A model generated the notes under the pieces. It saw only the letters and a list, made by a program, of their open reading frames with translations, searched no databases and was not told the DNA's origin. The position numbers and the translations under genes are program-made. A DNA stretch of 64,000 nt from Trebonia kvetii (GTDB lineage Bacteria; Actinomycetota; Actinomycetes; Streptosporangiales; Streptosporangiaceae): assembly GCF_007827045.1 (NCBI RefSeq), contig NZ_RPFW01000007.1, forward strand, positions 434,001 to 498,000, given 5' to 3'. Below, in pieces: positions 9,581-19,333 of the stretch; position 1 is the first letter of the stretch; each line of letters begins with the position of its first letter.

Positions 9581-11371
9581 ATGACAGGACCGGAGGGCGG
9601 CCTCGCCGCCAGGGCGCGTGCCTGGCGGGACGCCGACCCCGACCCGGAGACCCGGGCCGAGCTTGACCGGCTGCTCGGGTCGGCCGACACCGAGGCACTC
9701 GCGTCGCGTTTTGAGGGTTCGCTGTCCTTCGGCACGGCAGGCATCAGGGCGGAGATGGGCGCCGGGCCGATGCGGATGAACCGGCTGGTGGCCGGCCGGG
9801 TCGCGGCCGGGCTTGCCCGCTACATCGCTTACATCGCTGCGTCCGAGCAGCCGGGGGCCGTTGCCGGGGTGGTAATCGGCTATGACGGTCGCCTTAATTC
9901 CCGGGTGTTCGCCACCGACGCCGCCCGGATCCTGTCCCGGGCGGGTATTCCGGTGTGGCTGCTGCCTTCGGCGCTGCCCACTCCGGTGCTCGCCTTCGCG
10001 GTACGTCACCTGGGTGCCGCCTACGGGGTGATGGTGACAGCCAGCCACAATCCGCGCCGGGACAACGGGATCAAGGTCTACGTGCGGGACGGCGGGCAGC
10101 TGCTGCCGCCCGTCGACGCGGACATCGCCGCGGCCATCGACGCGGTGGACCCGATGGCATTGCCCGCCGGGTGGGCTGAGGGGCCGTTCGATTTCACGCC
10201 GGCCGACGACGCGGTGCACGCCTACGTGGCGGCCGTGGCGGCTGGCCAGGGTCCCGCGGCCGACGGCGCACGGACTGCGCGCCGGGCGGGCCTGAAGGTC
10301 GTGCATACCGCTCTGCACGGCGTCGGAGACGCGACGCTGCGGGCGGTGCTCGCCGCCGCGGGCTGGCCAGCGCCGGTGCCGGTCGCGGCACAGCGGCTGC
10401 CCGATCCCGGCTTCCCTACCGTGCCCTACCCGAACCCGGAGGCGCCGGGCGTGCTCGACCTGGCCAGGGAGACGGCCGAACGAGAGGGCGCCGACCTGGT
10501 GCTCGCCAACGACCCGGACGCCGACCGGCTGGCCGTCATGGTGCCCGGGTCCGGCGGCTGGCGGATGCTGACCGGGGACGAGCTAGGCGCGCTGCTCGGC
10601 GACGCGGTGGTTGGCCGCCTGACGGGCGGCGGGTATCCCGTTGATCTTCGCGGCCGCCCGCCGGTCGTCGCGACCACGGTGGTCTCCGGCTCGCTGCTGC
10701 GCCGTCTTGCGGACGCGGCTTCTGTTCAGTGCGTCACCACGCTGACCGGGTTCAAGTGGATCGCGCGGGCGGGCGGCGACGACCCCCTGGTCTTCGGCTA
10801 TGAGCAGGCACTCGGCTACGCCGTCCGGCCAGACCTGGTGGCCGACAAGGACGGGATAAGCGCGGCGCTGCTCGCCCTGGGGCTCGCCGCCGAACTCGCC
10901 GCCCAGGGCCGGACGCTGTCCGATCGGCTCGACGATCTGGCCATGACACACGGCGTGCACGTCACCCGCGAGCGGTCGCTGCGGGCGGACGGCGCGGCCG
11001 GCCTTGCCAGGCTCACCCGCGCGGTGGAGCGGGTGCGGAAGGAGCCGCCGAGCCTGCTCGCCGGGCAGCCGGTCACGGTGACCGACCTGCTCAAGGAGTC
11101 AGCCGGCGTGGTCGACCTGGCAGGCGGTACTGCCGAGCGCGCACCTGGCCGGCCGATCCCGCCCGCGGACGTGCTGATCTGGCACGCCGGGCACGATGCC
11201 CGGGTGATGATCAGGCCGAGCGGCACCGAGCCCGTGATCAAGCTTTACGCCGAGGCGGTCCGCCCGGTTCGGTCGCGCGCGGATCTCGCCGCCGCGCGGG
11301 CCGCCGCTGGCGAGCACGCGCTGGCGATGCTGGCGGAGGCCGCCGCGGCGCTTGAGCCTGACGGCACTTGA
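9581..11371 (+). CDS. Phosphomannomutase/phosphoglucomutase-family phosphohexomutase
   Basis: An alpha-D-phosphohexomutase of 596 residues from ATG 9581, which has a GAAGGGAG ribosome site. Motifs are the phosphoserine loop 'TASHNPRRDNGIKVY', the Mg-binding 'NDPDADRLAV', the sugar-binding 'FGYEQALGYAV' and the phosphate-binding 'IRPSGTEPVIKLYAE'. The length fits the long (550-600) PmmB/Pgm2-like group that also includes phosphopentomutase-like enzymes. In actinomycetes such genes often lie near nucleoside salvage genes, where a phosphopentomutase role (ribose-1-P to ribose-5-P) would make sense. Here it is next to a nucleoside importer and deoA, but the substrate is not provable from sequence. 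Upstream in-frame starts lack a ribosome site. Confidence 0.88.
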   Translation: MTGPEGGLAARARAWRDADPDPETRAELDRLLGSADTEALASRFEGSLSFGTAGIRAEMGAGPMRMNRLVAGRVAAGLARYIAYIAASEQPGAVAGVVIGYDGRLNSRVFATDAARILSRAGIPVWLLPSALPTPVLAFAVRHLGAAYGVMVTASHNPRRDNGIKVYVRDGGQLLPPVDADIAAAIDAVDPMALPAGWAEGPFDFTPADDAVHAYVAAVAAGQGPAADGARTARRAGLKVVHTALHGVGDATLRAVLAAAGWPAPVPVAAQRLPDPGFPTVPYPNPEAPGVLDLARETAEREGADLVLANDPDADRLAVMVPGSGGWRMLTGDELGALLGDAVVGRLTGGGYPVDLRGRPPVVATTVVSGSLLRRLADAASVQCVTTLTGFKWIARAGGDDPLVFGYEQALGYAVRPDLVADKDGISAALLALGLAAELAAQGRTLSDRLDDLAMTHGVHVTRERSLRADGAAGLARLTRAVERVRKEPPSLLAGQPVTVTDLLKESAGVVDLAGGTAERAPGRPIPPADVLIWHAGHDARVMIRPSGTEPVIKLYAEAVRPVRSRADLAAARAAAGEHALAMLAEAAAALEPDGT

Positions 11372-11442
11372 GCCTGATGGGGCCGTCGGGCCTAACTCGG
11401 CGCCCGCGGCCCCTGGCAACTCAACTTGGACAGGACCGGTGC

Positions 11443-12759
11443 TCAGGCCTTGACGAAGGGGACGCCTTCCGCGCGCGGGCCGCGCACCTTGCCGACCAGG
11501 CCCGCCAGCACGACGATCGTCACCACGTACGGGGTGAGCAGCAGCAGGTTGGAGTCGATCGGCACGTTGATGCTGGACAGGATGGACTGCAGCTGGGTGG
11601 TGAAGCCGAAAAGCAGCGCCGCGCCGATCGCGCCGAACGGCGTGTACCTGCCGAAGATCATCGCCGCCAGGGCGATGTAGCCCTCGCCGGAGGTCATGTC
11701 GATGCCGAACGAGCCGACCGAGCCGATCGTGAAGTACGCGCCGCCGATGCCGGCGATCAGGCCGGCCAGGATCACGTTCCTGTACTGCATCGCGATGACC
11801 CTGATGCCGACGGTGTCGGCGGCAAGCGGGTGCTCGCCGATCGCCCGGGTGCGCAGGCCCCACCGGGTGCGATACAGCCCCACCTGCACCACGGCGAGAA
11901 TCAGGTACGTGAGGTAGAGGAACACCGTCGAGTCGAAGAAGACCGGCCCGATAATCGGGATGTCGCCGAGCCCCGGGACCTTCCACGGGCTGAACGTGTT
12001 CGGGTTGTTCAGCGTGTCACCATAGGGCACCATGATCGCGTTGTACAGGTAGCCGGTGAGGCCGAGCACCAGCGTGTTGAGCACCACGCCGAGCACGATC
12101 TGGTTGACCCGGTAGCTGATGGCGAACACGGCGAGCAGCACGGCAACCAGCGAGCCCGCCAGGGCACCGCAGATCAGGCCCAGCCACAGCGACCCGGTGA
12201 CCGACGTCGCGATCGCCGCGCAGAACGCGCCGAGCAGCAACTGGCCCTCGATCGCGATGTTGATGACGCCCGAGGTGGAGCAGATCACGCCGGTCAGCGC
12301 GCCGAGCATGATCGGGATCGACACGTTGAGCGTGCCGGACAGCAGGTTCACCACGTTGAACGGGATCGACTGCCCGGCGCTGGCCCAGGCGATCAGCGAG
12401 ATGACGAACCCGAACACCACCACGCCGATCGTCACCCGGCGGGCCACCCTGCTGAGCGTCACGACGCCGAGCGCGGACAGCAGCCGCGCCGCGGCGAGTG
12501 CCAGGGAAATGCCGCCGAGCACGTAGCAGGTTCCCGCCGCGGGCAGGACCAGGTTCGGCACGCTGACCTTGGCGAACTGCGGGGTGAAGGCGAACGTGAC
12601 CGAGCCGTGCGAATGCCGGCCGAACACCAGGATGTCGACGAGGCCGAAGATCGCGAACGTGACCGGCGCGGCCAGCCGCCTGCCCCACGAGGCGGCGGCC
12701 GGGTCCGGCGGCAGCAGCGCGGGCAGCCTAGCCGACGACGGTGCGGCGGTTGAGGTCAC
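11443..12759 (-). CDS. BMP-family ABC transporter permease 2 (nucleoside importer)
   Basis: Starts at GTG 12759, overlapping the TGA of the upstream permease by 4 nt, and encodes 438 residues. The first ~60 residues are unusual, with an Ala/Pro-rich head and one extra helix ('PVTFAIFGLVDILVFGR'). Nine or so helices follow, with the family-typical 'TSGVINIAIEGQLLLGAFCAA', 'NQIVLGVVLNTLVLGLTGYL' and the loop 'LRTRAIGEHPLAADTVGI'. It is the homologue of NupQ/YufQ permeases that import nucleosides with a Bmp/PnrA binding protein. Last gene of the operon that runs binding protein, ATPase, permease 1, permease 2. Confidence 0.9.
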   Translation of the reverse strand: MTSTAAPSSARLPALLPPDPAAASWGRRLAAPVTFAIFGLVDILVFGRHSHGSVTFAFTPQFAKVSVPNLVLPAAGTCYVLGGISLALAAARLLSALGVVTLSRVARRVTIGVVVFGFVISLIAWASAGQSIPFNVVNLLSGTLNVSIPIMLGALTGVICSTSGVINIAIEGQLLLGAFCAAIATSVTGSLWLGLICGALAGSLVAVLLAVFAISYRVNQIVLGVVLNTLVLGLTGYLYNAIMVPYGDTLNNPNTFSPWKVPGLGDIPIIGPVFFDSTVFLYLTYLILAVVQVGLYRTRWGLRTRAIGEHPLAADTVGIRVIAMQYRNVILAGLIAGIGGAYFTIGSVGSFGIDMTSGEGYIALAAMIFGRYTPFGAIGAALLFGFTTQLQSILSSINVPIDSNLLLLTPYVVTIVVLAGLVGKVRGPRAEGVPFVKA

Positions 12760-14066
12760 GTGTTCCACCCCTTCGACGTCGCGGCGCCCACCCCGCCGGC
12801 CCGCACGCCGCGGAGCCGGAACATGGCCCGGATCAGCGGCGGGGCGGCGACGAACAGAACGATCAGCGCCTGCAGCACCTGCACGATCTGCACCGGCGTT
12901 GAGGTAACGGTCTGCATCCCAGGCGAGCCCGCGTGCAGCGCGCCGAACAGCAGGCCGGCCCAGAAAACGCCCCACGGCCGGCCGAGACCGAGCAGCGCCA
13001 CGGTGATCGCGTCGATGCCGTAGGTGCCGAAACTCTGCGGATTCAGCGTGAAGTCCGTGCCCTGGATGACGGTGGAGCCGGCCAGCCCGGCGAGGCCGCC
13101 GGCGATCAGCATCGCGAGCACCCAGGACCGCTCCACCTTGATGCCGGCCACCCGGGACGCCGACGCGTTCGCGCCCACGCTGCGGAACTCGAAGCCGGTG
13201 GTGGTCCGGTTCAACAGCCACCAGATGGCGAACGTGCAGGCAATGGCGAGCAGGAAGCCCGCGTTGATCCGGAGGCTGGTGCCGGCGAGCAGCGGCAGGT
13301 GGGCGTTCGACGCGATCGCCGGGGTGATCGAGTTACTTGAGCCTGGCGCCTGCAGCAGTGACTGCGAAGCTAGCAGGTAGGCGAGCAGGTACAGCATCAC
13401 GTAGTTGAGCATGATCGTGACGATCACCTCATGCGCGCCGGTGCGCGCCTTGATCTCGCCGGTGAGCCAGCCGATGATGGCACCGCCGACGAAACCGCCG
13501 ATGAGGCAGACGACCACGTGCACGAAGAACGGCAGGCTGAGGTAGTAGCCGAGCCACGCCGCCATGATGGCGCCGCCGATGAACTGGCCCTGCCCGCCGA
13601 TGTTGAACAGGCCCGCCTGAAAGGGCAGCGCCACGGCCAGGCCGGTGAGGATCAGCGGCGTCGCCTGCACGGCCGTCTCCGACAGCGGGCCGAACACGGC
13701 GGACAGGTACCCGTCGTGGATCGCGGTGGACAGCGAAGCCTGCTGGAAGAGCGCCGCGACCGTGTGCGGGTTGAACACCGACCCCTCGAACAGCGCCACG
13801 TAGGTGCCCGACGCGACGTCCCACGCCCGCGCGATCATCGACCCGGCGTTCGGCGCGTGCAGCACGGTGGTGTTGGTGAAGGCGGCCAGCAGCCCGCCGA
13901 GGACGGTGGCGGTGAGCAGGGCGAGCACCGTGACGGTGAACGTGTTCCCCTCGAGAAAGGACTCCCGCAGGACTATCCCGAACGAGTGCAGCCGACTCTG
14001 GTCCTGCCGCTCCTCCGCGCCGGGTGGCGGCGTAGCTGAGGGTTCCGCCTCCGGCGGCGTGGTCAT
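12756..14066 (-). CDS. BMP-family ABC transporter permease 1 (nucleoside importer)
   Basis: A 436-residue polytopic membrane protein of the NupP/YufP type. It has a hydrophilic head of about 35 residues, a first helix 'FTVTVLALLTATVLGGLLAAF', a long loop, then 'LTGLAVALPFQAGLFNIGGQGQFIGGA' and 'GLAGSTVIQGTDF', all characteristic of sugar/nucleoside permeases of this family. ATG 14066 overlaps the stop of the ATPase gene (ATGA), and its own stop overlaps the start of permease 2 (GTGA), so translation is coupled through the operon. Confidence 0.91.
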   Translation of the reverse strand: MTTPPEAEPSATPPPGAEERQDQSRLHSFGIVLRESFLEGNTFTVTVLALLTATVLGGLLAAFTNTTVLHAPNAGSMIARAWDVASGTYVALFEGSVFNPHTVAALFQQASLSTAIHDGYLSAVFGPLSETAVQATPLILTGLAVALPFQAGLFNIGGQGQFIGGAIMAAWLGYYLSLPFFVHVVVCLIGGFVGGAIIGWLTGEIKARTGAHEVIVTIMLNYVMLYLLAYLLASQSLLQAPGSSNSITPAIASNAHLPLLAGTSLRINAGFLLAIACTFAIWWLLNRTTTGFEFRSVGANASASRVAGIKVERSWVLAMLIAGGLAGLAGSTVIQGTDFTLNPQSFGTYGIDAITVALLGLGRPWGVFWAGLLFGALHAGSPGMQTVTSTPVQIVQVLQALIVLFVAAPPLIRAMFRLRGVRAGGVGAATSKGWNT

Positions 14067-15694
14067 GCGCCCTCCCCTTCATCGCGCGTGCCGGGCGCGG
14101 CTGGCATGGCTGACGGCTGTGCGGCGGCGGGTGGTGCTGCGTCGGTGCCGCCCGCCATTAGCCTGCCCAGTTCGGCCGTTGGCACGTCCGGGTCACGGAA
14201 GCCGGTGATCTTGCCCTCGTACATGACCGCGATCCGGTCCGCCAGGGCGTAGATCTCGTCCAGCTCCGAGGAGACGATGACCACCGCGACACCGTGGTCG
14301 CGCTGCTCGACGATGCGGCGGTGCACGAACTCGATGGACCCCACGTCGAGGCCCCGGGTGGGCTGGCTGGCGATCAGCACCTTGTGCTCGCGGCCGACCT
14401 CCCTGGCAAGGATGACCTTCTGCTGGTTGCCGCCGGACAGCGTGCCCGCCGGGGTGGCCGGCGAGCCGGTCCGGACGTCGAACTCGGCGATACGCTCGGT
14501 CGCGTTCTTCGCGATCTCGGGAAGCTTGAGGTTGATGCCGGAGGCAAACTGCTTTGTGTCGTACATGTCGAGAATGAGGTTCTCCGCGACCGAGAATGAG
14601 CCGACTAGGCCGTCCTCGGTGCGGTCCTCGGGGACGTAGGCGACGCCTGCTCGCAGCCGCTCGCGCGGCGCCGCGCGGGTCAGGTCCTTGTCGTTCAAGG
14701 TGACCTTGCCGTCCGCGGTCGGCCGCAGCCCCATCAGCGCCTCGCAGAGCTCGGTCTGCCCGTTGCCCTGCACGCCGGCGATGCCGAGGATCTCCCCGGC
14801 CCGCACGTCGAAGGAGAGTCCGTCCACCCAGGTCCTGCCGTCGTCGCCGCGCACGGTCAGGTCCGTCACCGTCAGCACGGGGGCGCCCGGCTTGGCCGGG
14901 GACTTGGTGACCCGCAGCTGCACGTTCCTGCCGACCATCAGCGACGCGAGATCCGCCTCGGTCGCCGACGGCTCGCGCTGGCCCACCACCGCGCCGCGGC
15001 GCAGAACGGTGATCGTGTCGGCGATCGAGTGGACTTCCTTGAGCTTGTGCGAGATGAAGATGACCGAGGTTCCCCCGTCACGCAGCCGGCGCACGATGCG
15101 GAAAAGCTCCTCGGTCTCGGCCGGGGTCAGCACCGCCGTCGGCTCGTCGAGGATGAGCACGTTCGCCTGCCGGACCAGAGCCTTGATGATCTCGACCCGC
15201 TGCTGCATGCCGACTGGCAGGTCCTCGACCAGTGCGTCCGGGTCGACATCGAGCCCGTAGCGGTGCGAAAGCTCGGCGACCTCGCGCCGGGTCCGCCGTT
15301 TGTCGAGCACGCCGACCCGGGGGAGTATCGCCCGGATTCCCTGGGGAGGCTTCGCCGCCAGGTCCTCCCGGAGGTAGTCACCGTTCTCAATGCCAAGCGT
15401 TACGTTCTCCGCCACGGTGAAGACCGGCACCAGCATGAAGTGCTGATGCACCATGCCGATGCCGGCCGCGATGGCGTCCTTCGGCGAGTGAAAGTTCACC
15501 GGGGTGCCGTCGATGAGGATCTCGCCCTCGTCCGGCTGCATGAGCCCGTAGAGGACGTTCATCAGGGTCGACTTGCCCGCCCCGTTCTCGCCGAGAAGCG
15601 CGTGTACCTGGCCAGGGGCCACCGAGAGGCTGATCCCGTCGTTGGCCACGAGCGGGCCGAACCTCTTGGTGATGCCCCTGAGCTCAAGTTCCAC
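14063..15694 (-). CDS. BMP-family ABC transporter ATPase, tandem nucleotide-binding domains
   Basis: A 543-residue protein with two ABC domains, as in NupO/RbsA-like sugar and nucleoside importers. Domain 1 has Walker A 'GENGAGKST', signature 'LPVGMQQRVEIIKAL' and Walker B 'VLILDEPTAVLTPAE'. Domain 2 has a degenerate Walker A ('GVQGNGQTE', without the lysine), signature 'LSGGNQQKVILAREV' and Walker B 'KVLIASQPTRGLD'. Loss of the second Walker A lysine is normal in this family. The Pro/Ala-rich tail is dispensable-looking. It lies 15 bp downstream of the binding-protein gene and overlaps permease 1 by 4 nt. Confidence 0.93.
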   Translation of the reverse strand: MELELRGITKRFGPLVANDGISLSVAPGQVHALLGENGAGKSTLMNVLYGLMQPDEGEILIDGTPVNFHSPKDAIAAGIGMVHQHFMLVPVFTVAENVTLGIENGDYLREDLAAKPPQGIRAILPRVGVLDKRRTRREVAELSHRYGLDVDPDALVEDLPVGMQQRVEIIKALVRQANVLILDEPTAVLTPAETEELFRIVRRLRDGGTSVIFISHKLKEVHSIADTITVLRRGAVVGQREPSATEADLASLMVGRNVQLRVTKSPAKPGAPVLTVTDLTVRGDDGRTWVDGLSFDVRAGEILGIAGVQGNGQTELCEALMGLRPTADGKVTLNDKDLTRAAPRERLRAGVAYVPEDRTEDGLVGSFSVAENLILDMYDTKQFASGINLKLPEIAKNATERIAEFDVRTGSPATPAGTLSGGNQQKVILAREVGREHKVLIASQPTRGLDVGSIEFVHRRIVEQRDHGVAVVIVSSELDEIYALADRIAVMYEGKITGFRDPDVPTAELGRLMAGGTDAAPPAAAQPSAMPAAPGTRDEGEGA

Positions 15695-15709
15695 TAGTGT
15701 CGTTGCTTC

Positions 15710-16888
15710 CTAAGTGACCGGGCTCTTGGTCGGGGTCTGGATCGACCCGTTCTCGATGCCGGCCTGGATGGTCTTCAGCTCATTCTGCAGCGACGCGGGC
15801 ACCTTGCCCGCGTAGTCGTGGAACGGCGAGAGCACGGCGCCGCCGTTGGCCAGCGTGCCGATGTAGGTGCCGCCAACGGACTTGCCTGACGCCGCCGTGA
15901 GCACCGCGTTCTTCACCGCGGTCTGGATGCCCTTGGTGACGCTGGTGACGAAGTACTTGCAGTACTGTGCGGCGCTGATGCAGCCGTCCGTGTCCACCCA
16001 GAGCATGCTGACGCTTCCGCCCGCATTGTTCGCGTTCTGGACCGCCTTGGCGGCGCCGAGGCCCACGTTGCCCGCCACCGGGAAGATGACGTCCGCGCCC
16101 TCGCTGATGAACGTCTGAGTGACCGTCTGGCCCTTCGTCTGGTTGGTGAAGTCGCCGGTGAACTCGCCCTTCTGGGTCTGCTCGTTCCAGCCGAGGACCG
16201 TGACGTTCTTGTTGTGCTGCTTGTTGTAGTACTGCACCCCGTCCCAGAATCCGTCCATGTAGATCGTGACGGTCCCGAACTTCTGTCCGCCGAACGTGGC
16301 GACCTTGCCGGACTTGCTCATGCCCGCGGCCAGGTAGCCGCCGAGGAAGCCGTCCTGCACGGTGTTGAACACCAGCTGGTCGATGTTGCTCTGCTTCGTG
16401 CCTGACAGGCAGAACGAGGCGTACGAGCAGTCGACGATCGCGAAGGGCTGGGTGGGGTGCGCCTTGGCGGCGCTCTCCGTCGAGGCTCCCATCAGGAAGC
16501 CGACGGTGACGATGATCCCGCACTTCTGGCTGAGGAACGTGTTGATGTTCGGCACGTAGTCGCTCTGCGACGTCGACTGCAGGTACTTCACCGTCACTTT
16601 GGAGTTGGCGGCGGCCGCCTGCTGCATGCCCTGCCACGCCGACTGGTTGAACGACTTGTCGTTGATGCCGCCGGTGTCGGTGACCATGCAGCCGGTGAAG
16701 CTGCCGGCCGCCGCCGCACTCGTGCTGGCCGACGCGGGCGCCGAGCTCGTCGCGGCTGACGCGCTCGTCGCGCTCGCCGCAGGGGAAGAAGTGGTGCTGG
16801 TGACGCTCGACGTGCTACTGCCGCACGCCGCGATCAACACGGTCGCCGCCCCCACTGCGACCGTGACTGCCAACTTGGTATGTCTCAC
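15710..16888 (-). CDS. BMP-family substrate-binding lipoprotein (nucleoside-type)
   Basis: Starts at GTG 16888, with a GGAGGAAAC ribosome site, and encodes 392 residues. The signal peptide ends in the lipobox 'LIAAC' with Cys22, followed by a long Ser/Thr/Ala linker (about residues 23-60). The mature domain has the BMP hallmarks 'GGINDKSFNQSAWQGM' and 'GTVTIYMDGFWDGVQYYNKQHN'. Bmp/PnrA/Med-type proteins bind purine and pyrimidine nucleosides outside the membrane and deliver them to the ATPase and two permeases encoded just downstream. The ATG at 16927 is out of reach of the ribosome site and would put charged residues in front of the signal. Divergent from deoA, which supports a nucleoside ligand. 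Confidence 0.92.
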   Translation of the reverse strand: MRHTKLAVTVAVGAATVLIAACGSSTSSVTSTTSSPAASATSASAATSSAPASASTSAAAAGSFTGCMVTDTGGINDKSFNQSAWQGMQQAAAANSKVTVKYLQSTSQSDYVPNINTFLSQKCGIIVTVGFLMGASTESAAKAHPTQPFAIVDCSYASFCLSGTKQSNIDQLVFNTVQDGFLGGYLAAGMSKSGKVATFGGQKFGTVTIYMDGFWDGVQYYNKQHNKNVTVLGWNEQTQKGEFTGDFTNQTKGQTVTQTFISEGADVIFPVAGNVGLGAAKAVQNANNAGGSVSMLWVDTDGCISAAQYCKYFVTSVTKGIQTAVKNAVLTAASGKSVGGTYIGTLANGGAVLSPFHDYAGKVPASLQNELKTIQAGIENGSIQTPTKSPVT

Positions 16889-17183
16889 CGTTTCCTCCCG
16901 CGGAAAAGTTTCCCAGGCACCCAGCATGACGGGGGCGCCTTCCAGGGTCAGACTGCCCGGAGATTATTTCGTTGGCGTGTCCGAGGGAAGAGGCTTTGCG
17001 GACTTGAGCGCGCTTGTTGCGAAATTGCGACCAGAGCCAGCGGCAGTTCCCCGTTTCCCCTCTGGCCAAACGAGCCCCGGTACGAACAAACTCCCCCACC
17101 TTTGCTCGGGTTGTCAAGGTTGCCAGAGTGCCGGACTTGCCTAACTGTTGTTTCGATAGAAATCACATCCGAGGAAGGCCAGC

Positions 17184-18464
17184 ATGCCGGACGTCGTATC
17201 GCTTATCCGCATAAAGCGGGACAACCTTCGCCCGCTCACCGACCCGGAGATCAACTGGCTGTTCGCCGCCTACGCCGACGGGGAGGTGGCCGACGAGCAG
17301 ATGGCCGCCCTGCTCATGGCGATCTACCTCAACGGTCTCGACGCGGCAGAACTGCGGGCCTGGACCGGGGAGATGATCGCCTCGGGCGAGCGCCTCGACC
17401 TGAGCGGGCTCGGCAGGCCCACGGTGGACAAACACTCCACAGGCGGCGTGGGCGACAAGGTATCGCTGGTGCTCGCGCCACTGGTGGCGAGCTGCGGCGC
17501 GGCGGTGCCGATGCTGTCGGGGCGCGGCCTCGGGCACACCGGCGGCACGCTTGACAAGCTCGAGTCCATCCGCGGCTGGCGGGCCAGCCTGGGCAACGAC
17601 GAGCTGCTCGCCGCGCTCGCCGAGGCCGGCGCGGTGATCGCCGCGGCGGGCAGCGGGCTTGCGCCCGCCGACCGCAGGCTCTACGCGCTGCGCGACGTGA
17701 CGGGGACGGTCGAGTCGATCCCGCTGATCGCCAGCTCGATCATGTCCAAGAAGATCGCCGAAGGCACCGACGCGCTCGTGCTCGACGTCAAGACAGGATC
17801 CGGCGCCTTCATGGCCGACCAGGAAGACGCGGTGCGCCTCGCCACCGTGATGGCCGGCCTTGGCGCCGAGCACGGCGTCCGCACCAGGGCCCTGGTCACC
17901 CGCATGGAGGCGCCGCTCGGCCGCGCCGTCGGCAACGCACTCGAGGTCGCCGAGGCGGTCGCGGCGCTGTCCGGCGACGGCCCGCCCGACCTGATGGAGG
18001 TCACTCTCGCGCTCGCCAGGCACATGCTCGACCTGGCCGGGATCGACGCCGACCCGGCGCGGGCGATCGCGAGCGGCCGGGCGCTCGACACCTGGAAGAA
18101 GATGATCAAGGTGCAGGGCGGCGATCCGGATGCGCCGCTCCCCCGCGCCGCGCACCGCCAGGCTGCGCTTCCGGCGCCAGGCGACGGCTACGTCGCGCGG
18201 CTCGACGCGCTCGCGGTCGGCGTCGCGGCCTGGCGCCTTGGCGCAGGCCGCGCCCGCAAGGAGGACGGCGTCAGCTACACCGCGGGCGTGCGCTGCCTCG
18301 CCAAGCCCGGCGACCGCGTGCGGGCGGGCGAGCCCGTACTCGAACTGCATGCCGACGACCCCGACCGGTTCGCCGCGGCCCTGGAGGCGCTCGACGGCGC
18401 GCTCACCGTCACCGGCGAGCCGCCCGTGCTGCCGCCCCTCATCGTCGCCCAGGTCGGCGCGTAG
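17184..18464 (+). CDS. deoA: Thymidine / pyrimidine-nucleoside phosphorylase
   Basis: Cleaves thymidine, deoxyuridine or uridine with phosphate to the base and (deoxy)ribose-1-phosphate. The 426-residue protein has the phosphate-loop signature 'KHSTGGVGDK' (83-92), 'MLSGRGLGHTGGTLDKLESI', and the pyrimidine-binding 'SIMSKKIAEGTDALVLDVKTG'. The C-terminal domain has the usual swivelling beta fold. A GAGGAAGG site precedes the ATG. It is transcribed away from the BMP importer operon across a 295-bp spacer, so import and cleavage of nucleosides are likely co-controlled; I see no obvious operator there. Released uracil and thymine could feed the hydantoinase cluster at 2.6-6 kb. Confidence 0.95.
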   Translation: MPDVVSLIRIKRDNLRPLTDPEINWLFAAYADGEVADEQMAALLMAIYLNGLDAAELRAWTGEMIASGERLDLSGLGRPTVDKHSTGGVGDKVSLVLAPLVASCGAAVPMLSGRGLGHTGGTLDKLESIRGWRASLGNDELLAALAEAGAVIAAAGSGLAPADRRLYALRDVTGTVESIPLIASSIMSKKIAEGTDALVLDVKTGSGAFMADQEDAVRLATVMAGLGAEHGVRTRALVTRMEAPLGRAVGNALEVAEAVAALSGDGPPDLMEVTLALARHMLDLAGIDADPARAIASGRALDTWKKMIKVQGGDPDAPLPRAAHRQAALPAPGDGYVARLDALAVGVAAWRLGAGRARKEDGVSYTAGVRCLAKPGDRVRAGEPVLELHADDPDRFAAALEALDGALTVTGEPPVLPPLIVAQVGA

Positions 18465-18505
18465 CGCTGGCCCGCGGGTTCCGGCCGGCGCCTAGCGCCA
18501 GCCGC

Positions 18506-18536
18506 GCCGCAGCGGGCAGTGCAGGCCCGCGGCGGC
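18506..18536. terminator. Hairpin between convergent deoA and amino acid ABC operon
   Basis: A stem of 5 + 6 bp (18506-18510 with 18532-18536; 18512-18517 with 18525-18530) with one A-G mismatch and a 7-nt loop lies just before the stop of the minus-strand ATPase gene. No T-run follows, as is common for high-GC actinomycete terminators, so the call rests on position and stem only. Confidence 0.4.
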
Positions 18537-18541
18537 CGGGG

Positions 18542-19333
18542 TCAGAGGCGGCCGGCCTCGGTGATGCGGCGCAGGAAGCGCTGGGTGCGCTCATCCTGCG
18601 GTTCGGTGAACAGCTCACCAGGCGGCGCCTGCTCGACGATCTGGCCGTCGGCGAGGAACGCGACGCGGGTCGCGATGTCCCTGGCGAAGCCCATCTCGTG
18701 GGTGGCGATCAGCATGGTCATGCCGGAACCGGCCAGCTCGCGGATGACGTCGAGCACCTCGGCGACCAGCTCGGGGTCCAGGGCGCTTGTCACCTCGTCG
18801 AGCAGCAGCAGCCGGGGGCGCATCGCCAGGGCGCGCGCGATCGCGACGCGCTGCTGCTGGCCGCCGGACAGCCGGTCGGGGTACTCCCCCGCCTTGCTTT
18901 CCAGACCGAACCTGGTCAGCAGCGAACGGGCCTCTTCCGTTGCCTGAGCTGGGCGGACGCCGAGGGCCTTGACCGGGCCGAGGGTCACGTTCCGCAGCAC
19001 GGTCATGTGCGGGAACAAGTTGAAGGCCTGGAAGACGATGCCGATGTGCTGCCTGACCCGGTTGGCGTCGATGCCCGGGGCGGTGATCCGCTGACCGCTC
19101 AGCCAGATGTCGCCGGCGCTGACCGGCTCGAGCAGGTTGACCGTGCGCAGCAGCGTGGACTTGCCTGAGCCGGACGCGCCGATCAGGCAGATCACCTCGT
19201 GCGGCGCCACCGACAGGTCGATGCCGCGCAGCACCTCGGTCGGGCCGAACGACTTGCGCAGGCCCTTGATCTCCAGAGCGGGCACCGCCGAGCCGACGGC
19301 GGCGTTGTCTGAAGCGGTGTCTGAAACAGCCAT
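18542..19333 (-). CDS. Polar amino acid ABC transporter ATP-binding protein (GlnQ type)
   Basis: A 263-residue protein from ATG 19333, whose A is shared with the TGA of the permease gene (TGATG). Walker A 'GASGSGKST', 'GIVFQAFNLFPHMTVLRNV', signature 'LSGGQQQRVAIARAL', Walker B 'LLLLDEVTSALDPE' and 'IATHEMGFARDIA' are textbook polar-amino-acid importer sequences. The switch from the common DEPTSALDPE to DEVTSALDPE is frequent in actinobacterial GlnQ. Last gene of a three-gene operon (binding protein, permease, ATPase). Confidence 0.93.
   Translation of the reverse strand: MAVSDTASDNAAVGSAVPALEIKGLRKSFGPTEVLRGIDLSVAPHEVICLIGASGSGKSTLLRTVNLLEPVSAGDIWLSGQRITAPGIDANRVRQHIGIVFQAFNLFPHMTVLRNVTLGPVKALGVRPAQATEEARSLLTRFGLESKAGEYPDRLSGGQQQRVAIARALAMRPRLLLLDEVTSALDPELVAEVLDVIRELAGSGMTMLIATHEMGFARDIATRVAFLADGQIVEQAPPGELFTEPQDERTQRFLRRITEAGRL

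Noticed and set aside
6737..10318. A 1193-codon open frame on the minus strand
   Set aside because: It runs antisense through the MacB-like ABC genes and the phosphohexomutase. It is rich in Arg, Gly, His and Asp with no domain, and arises from GC-rich codon third positions.
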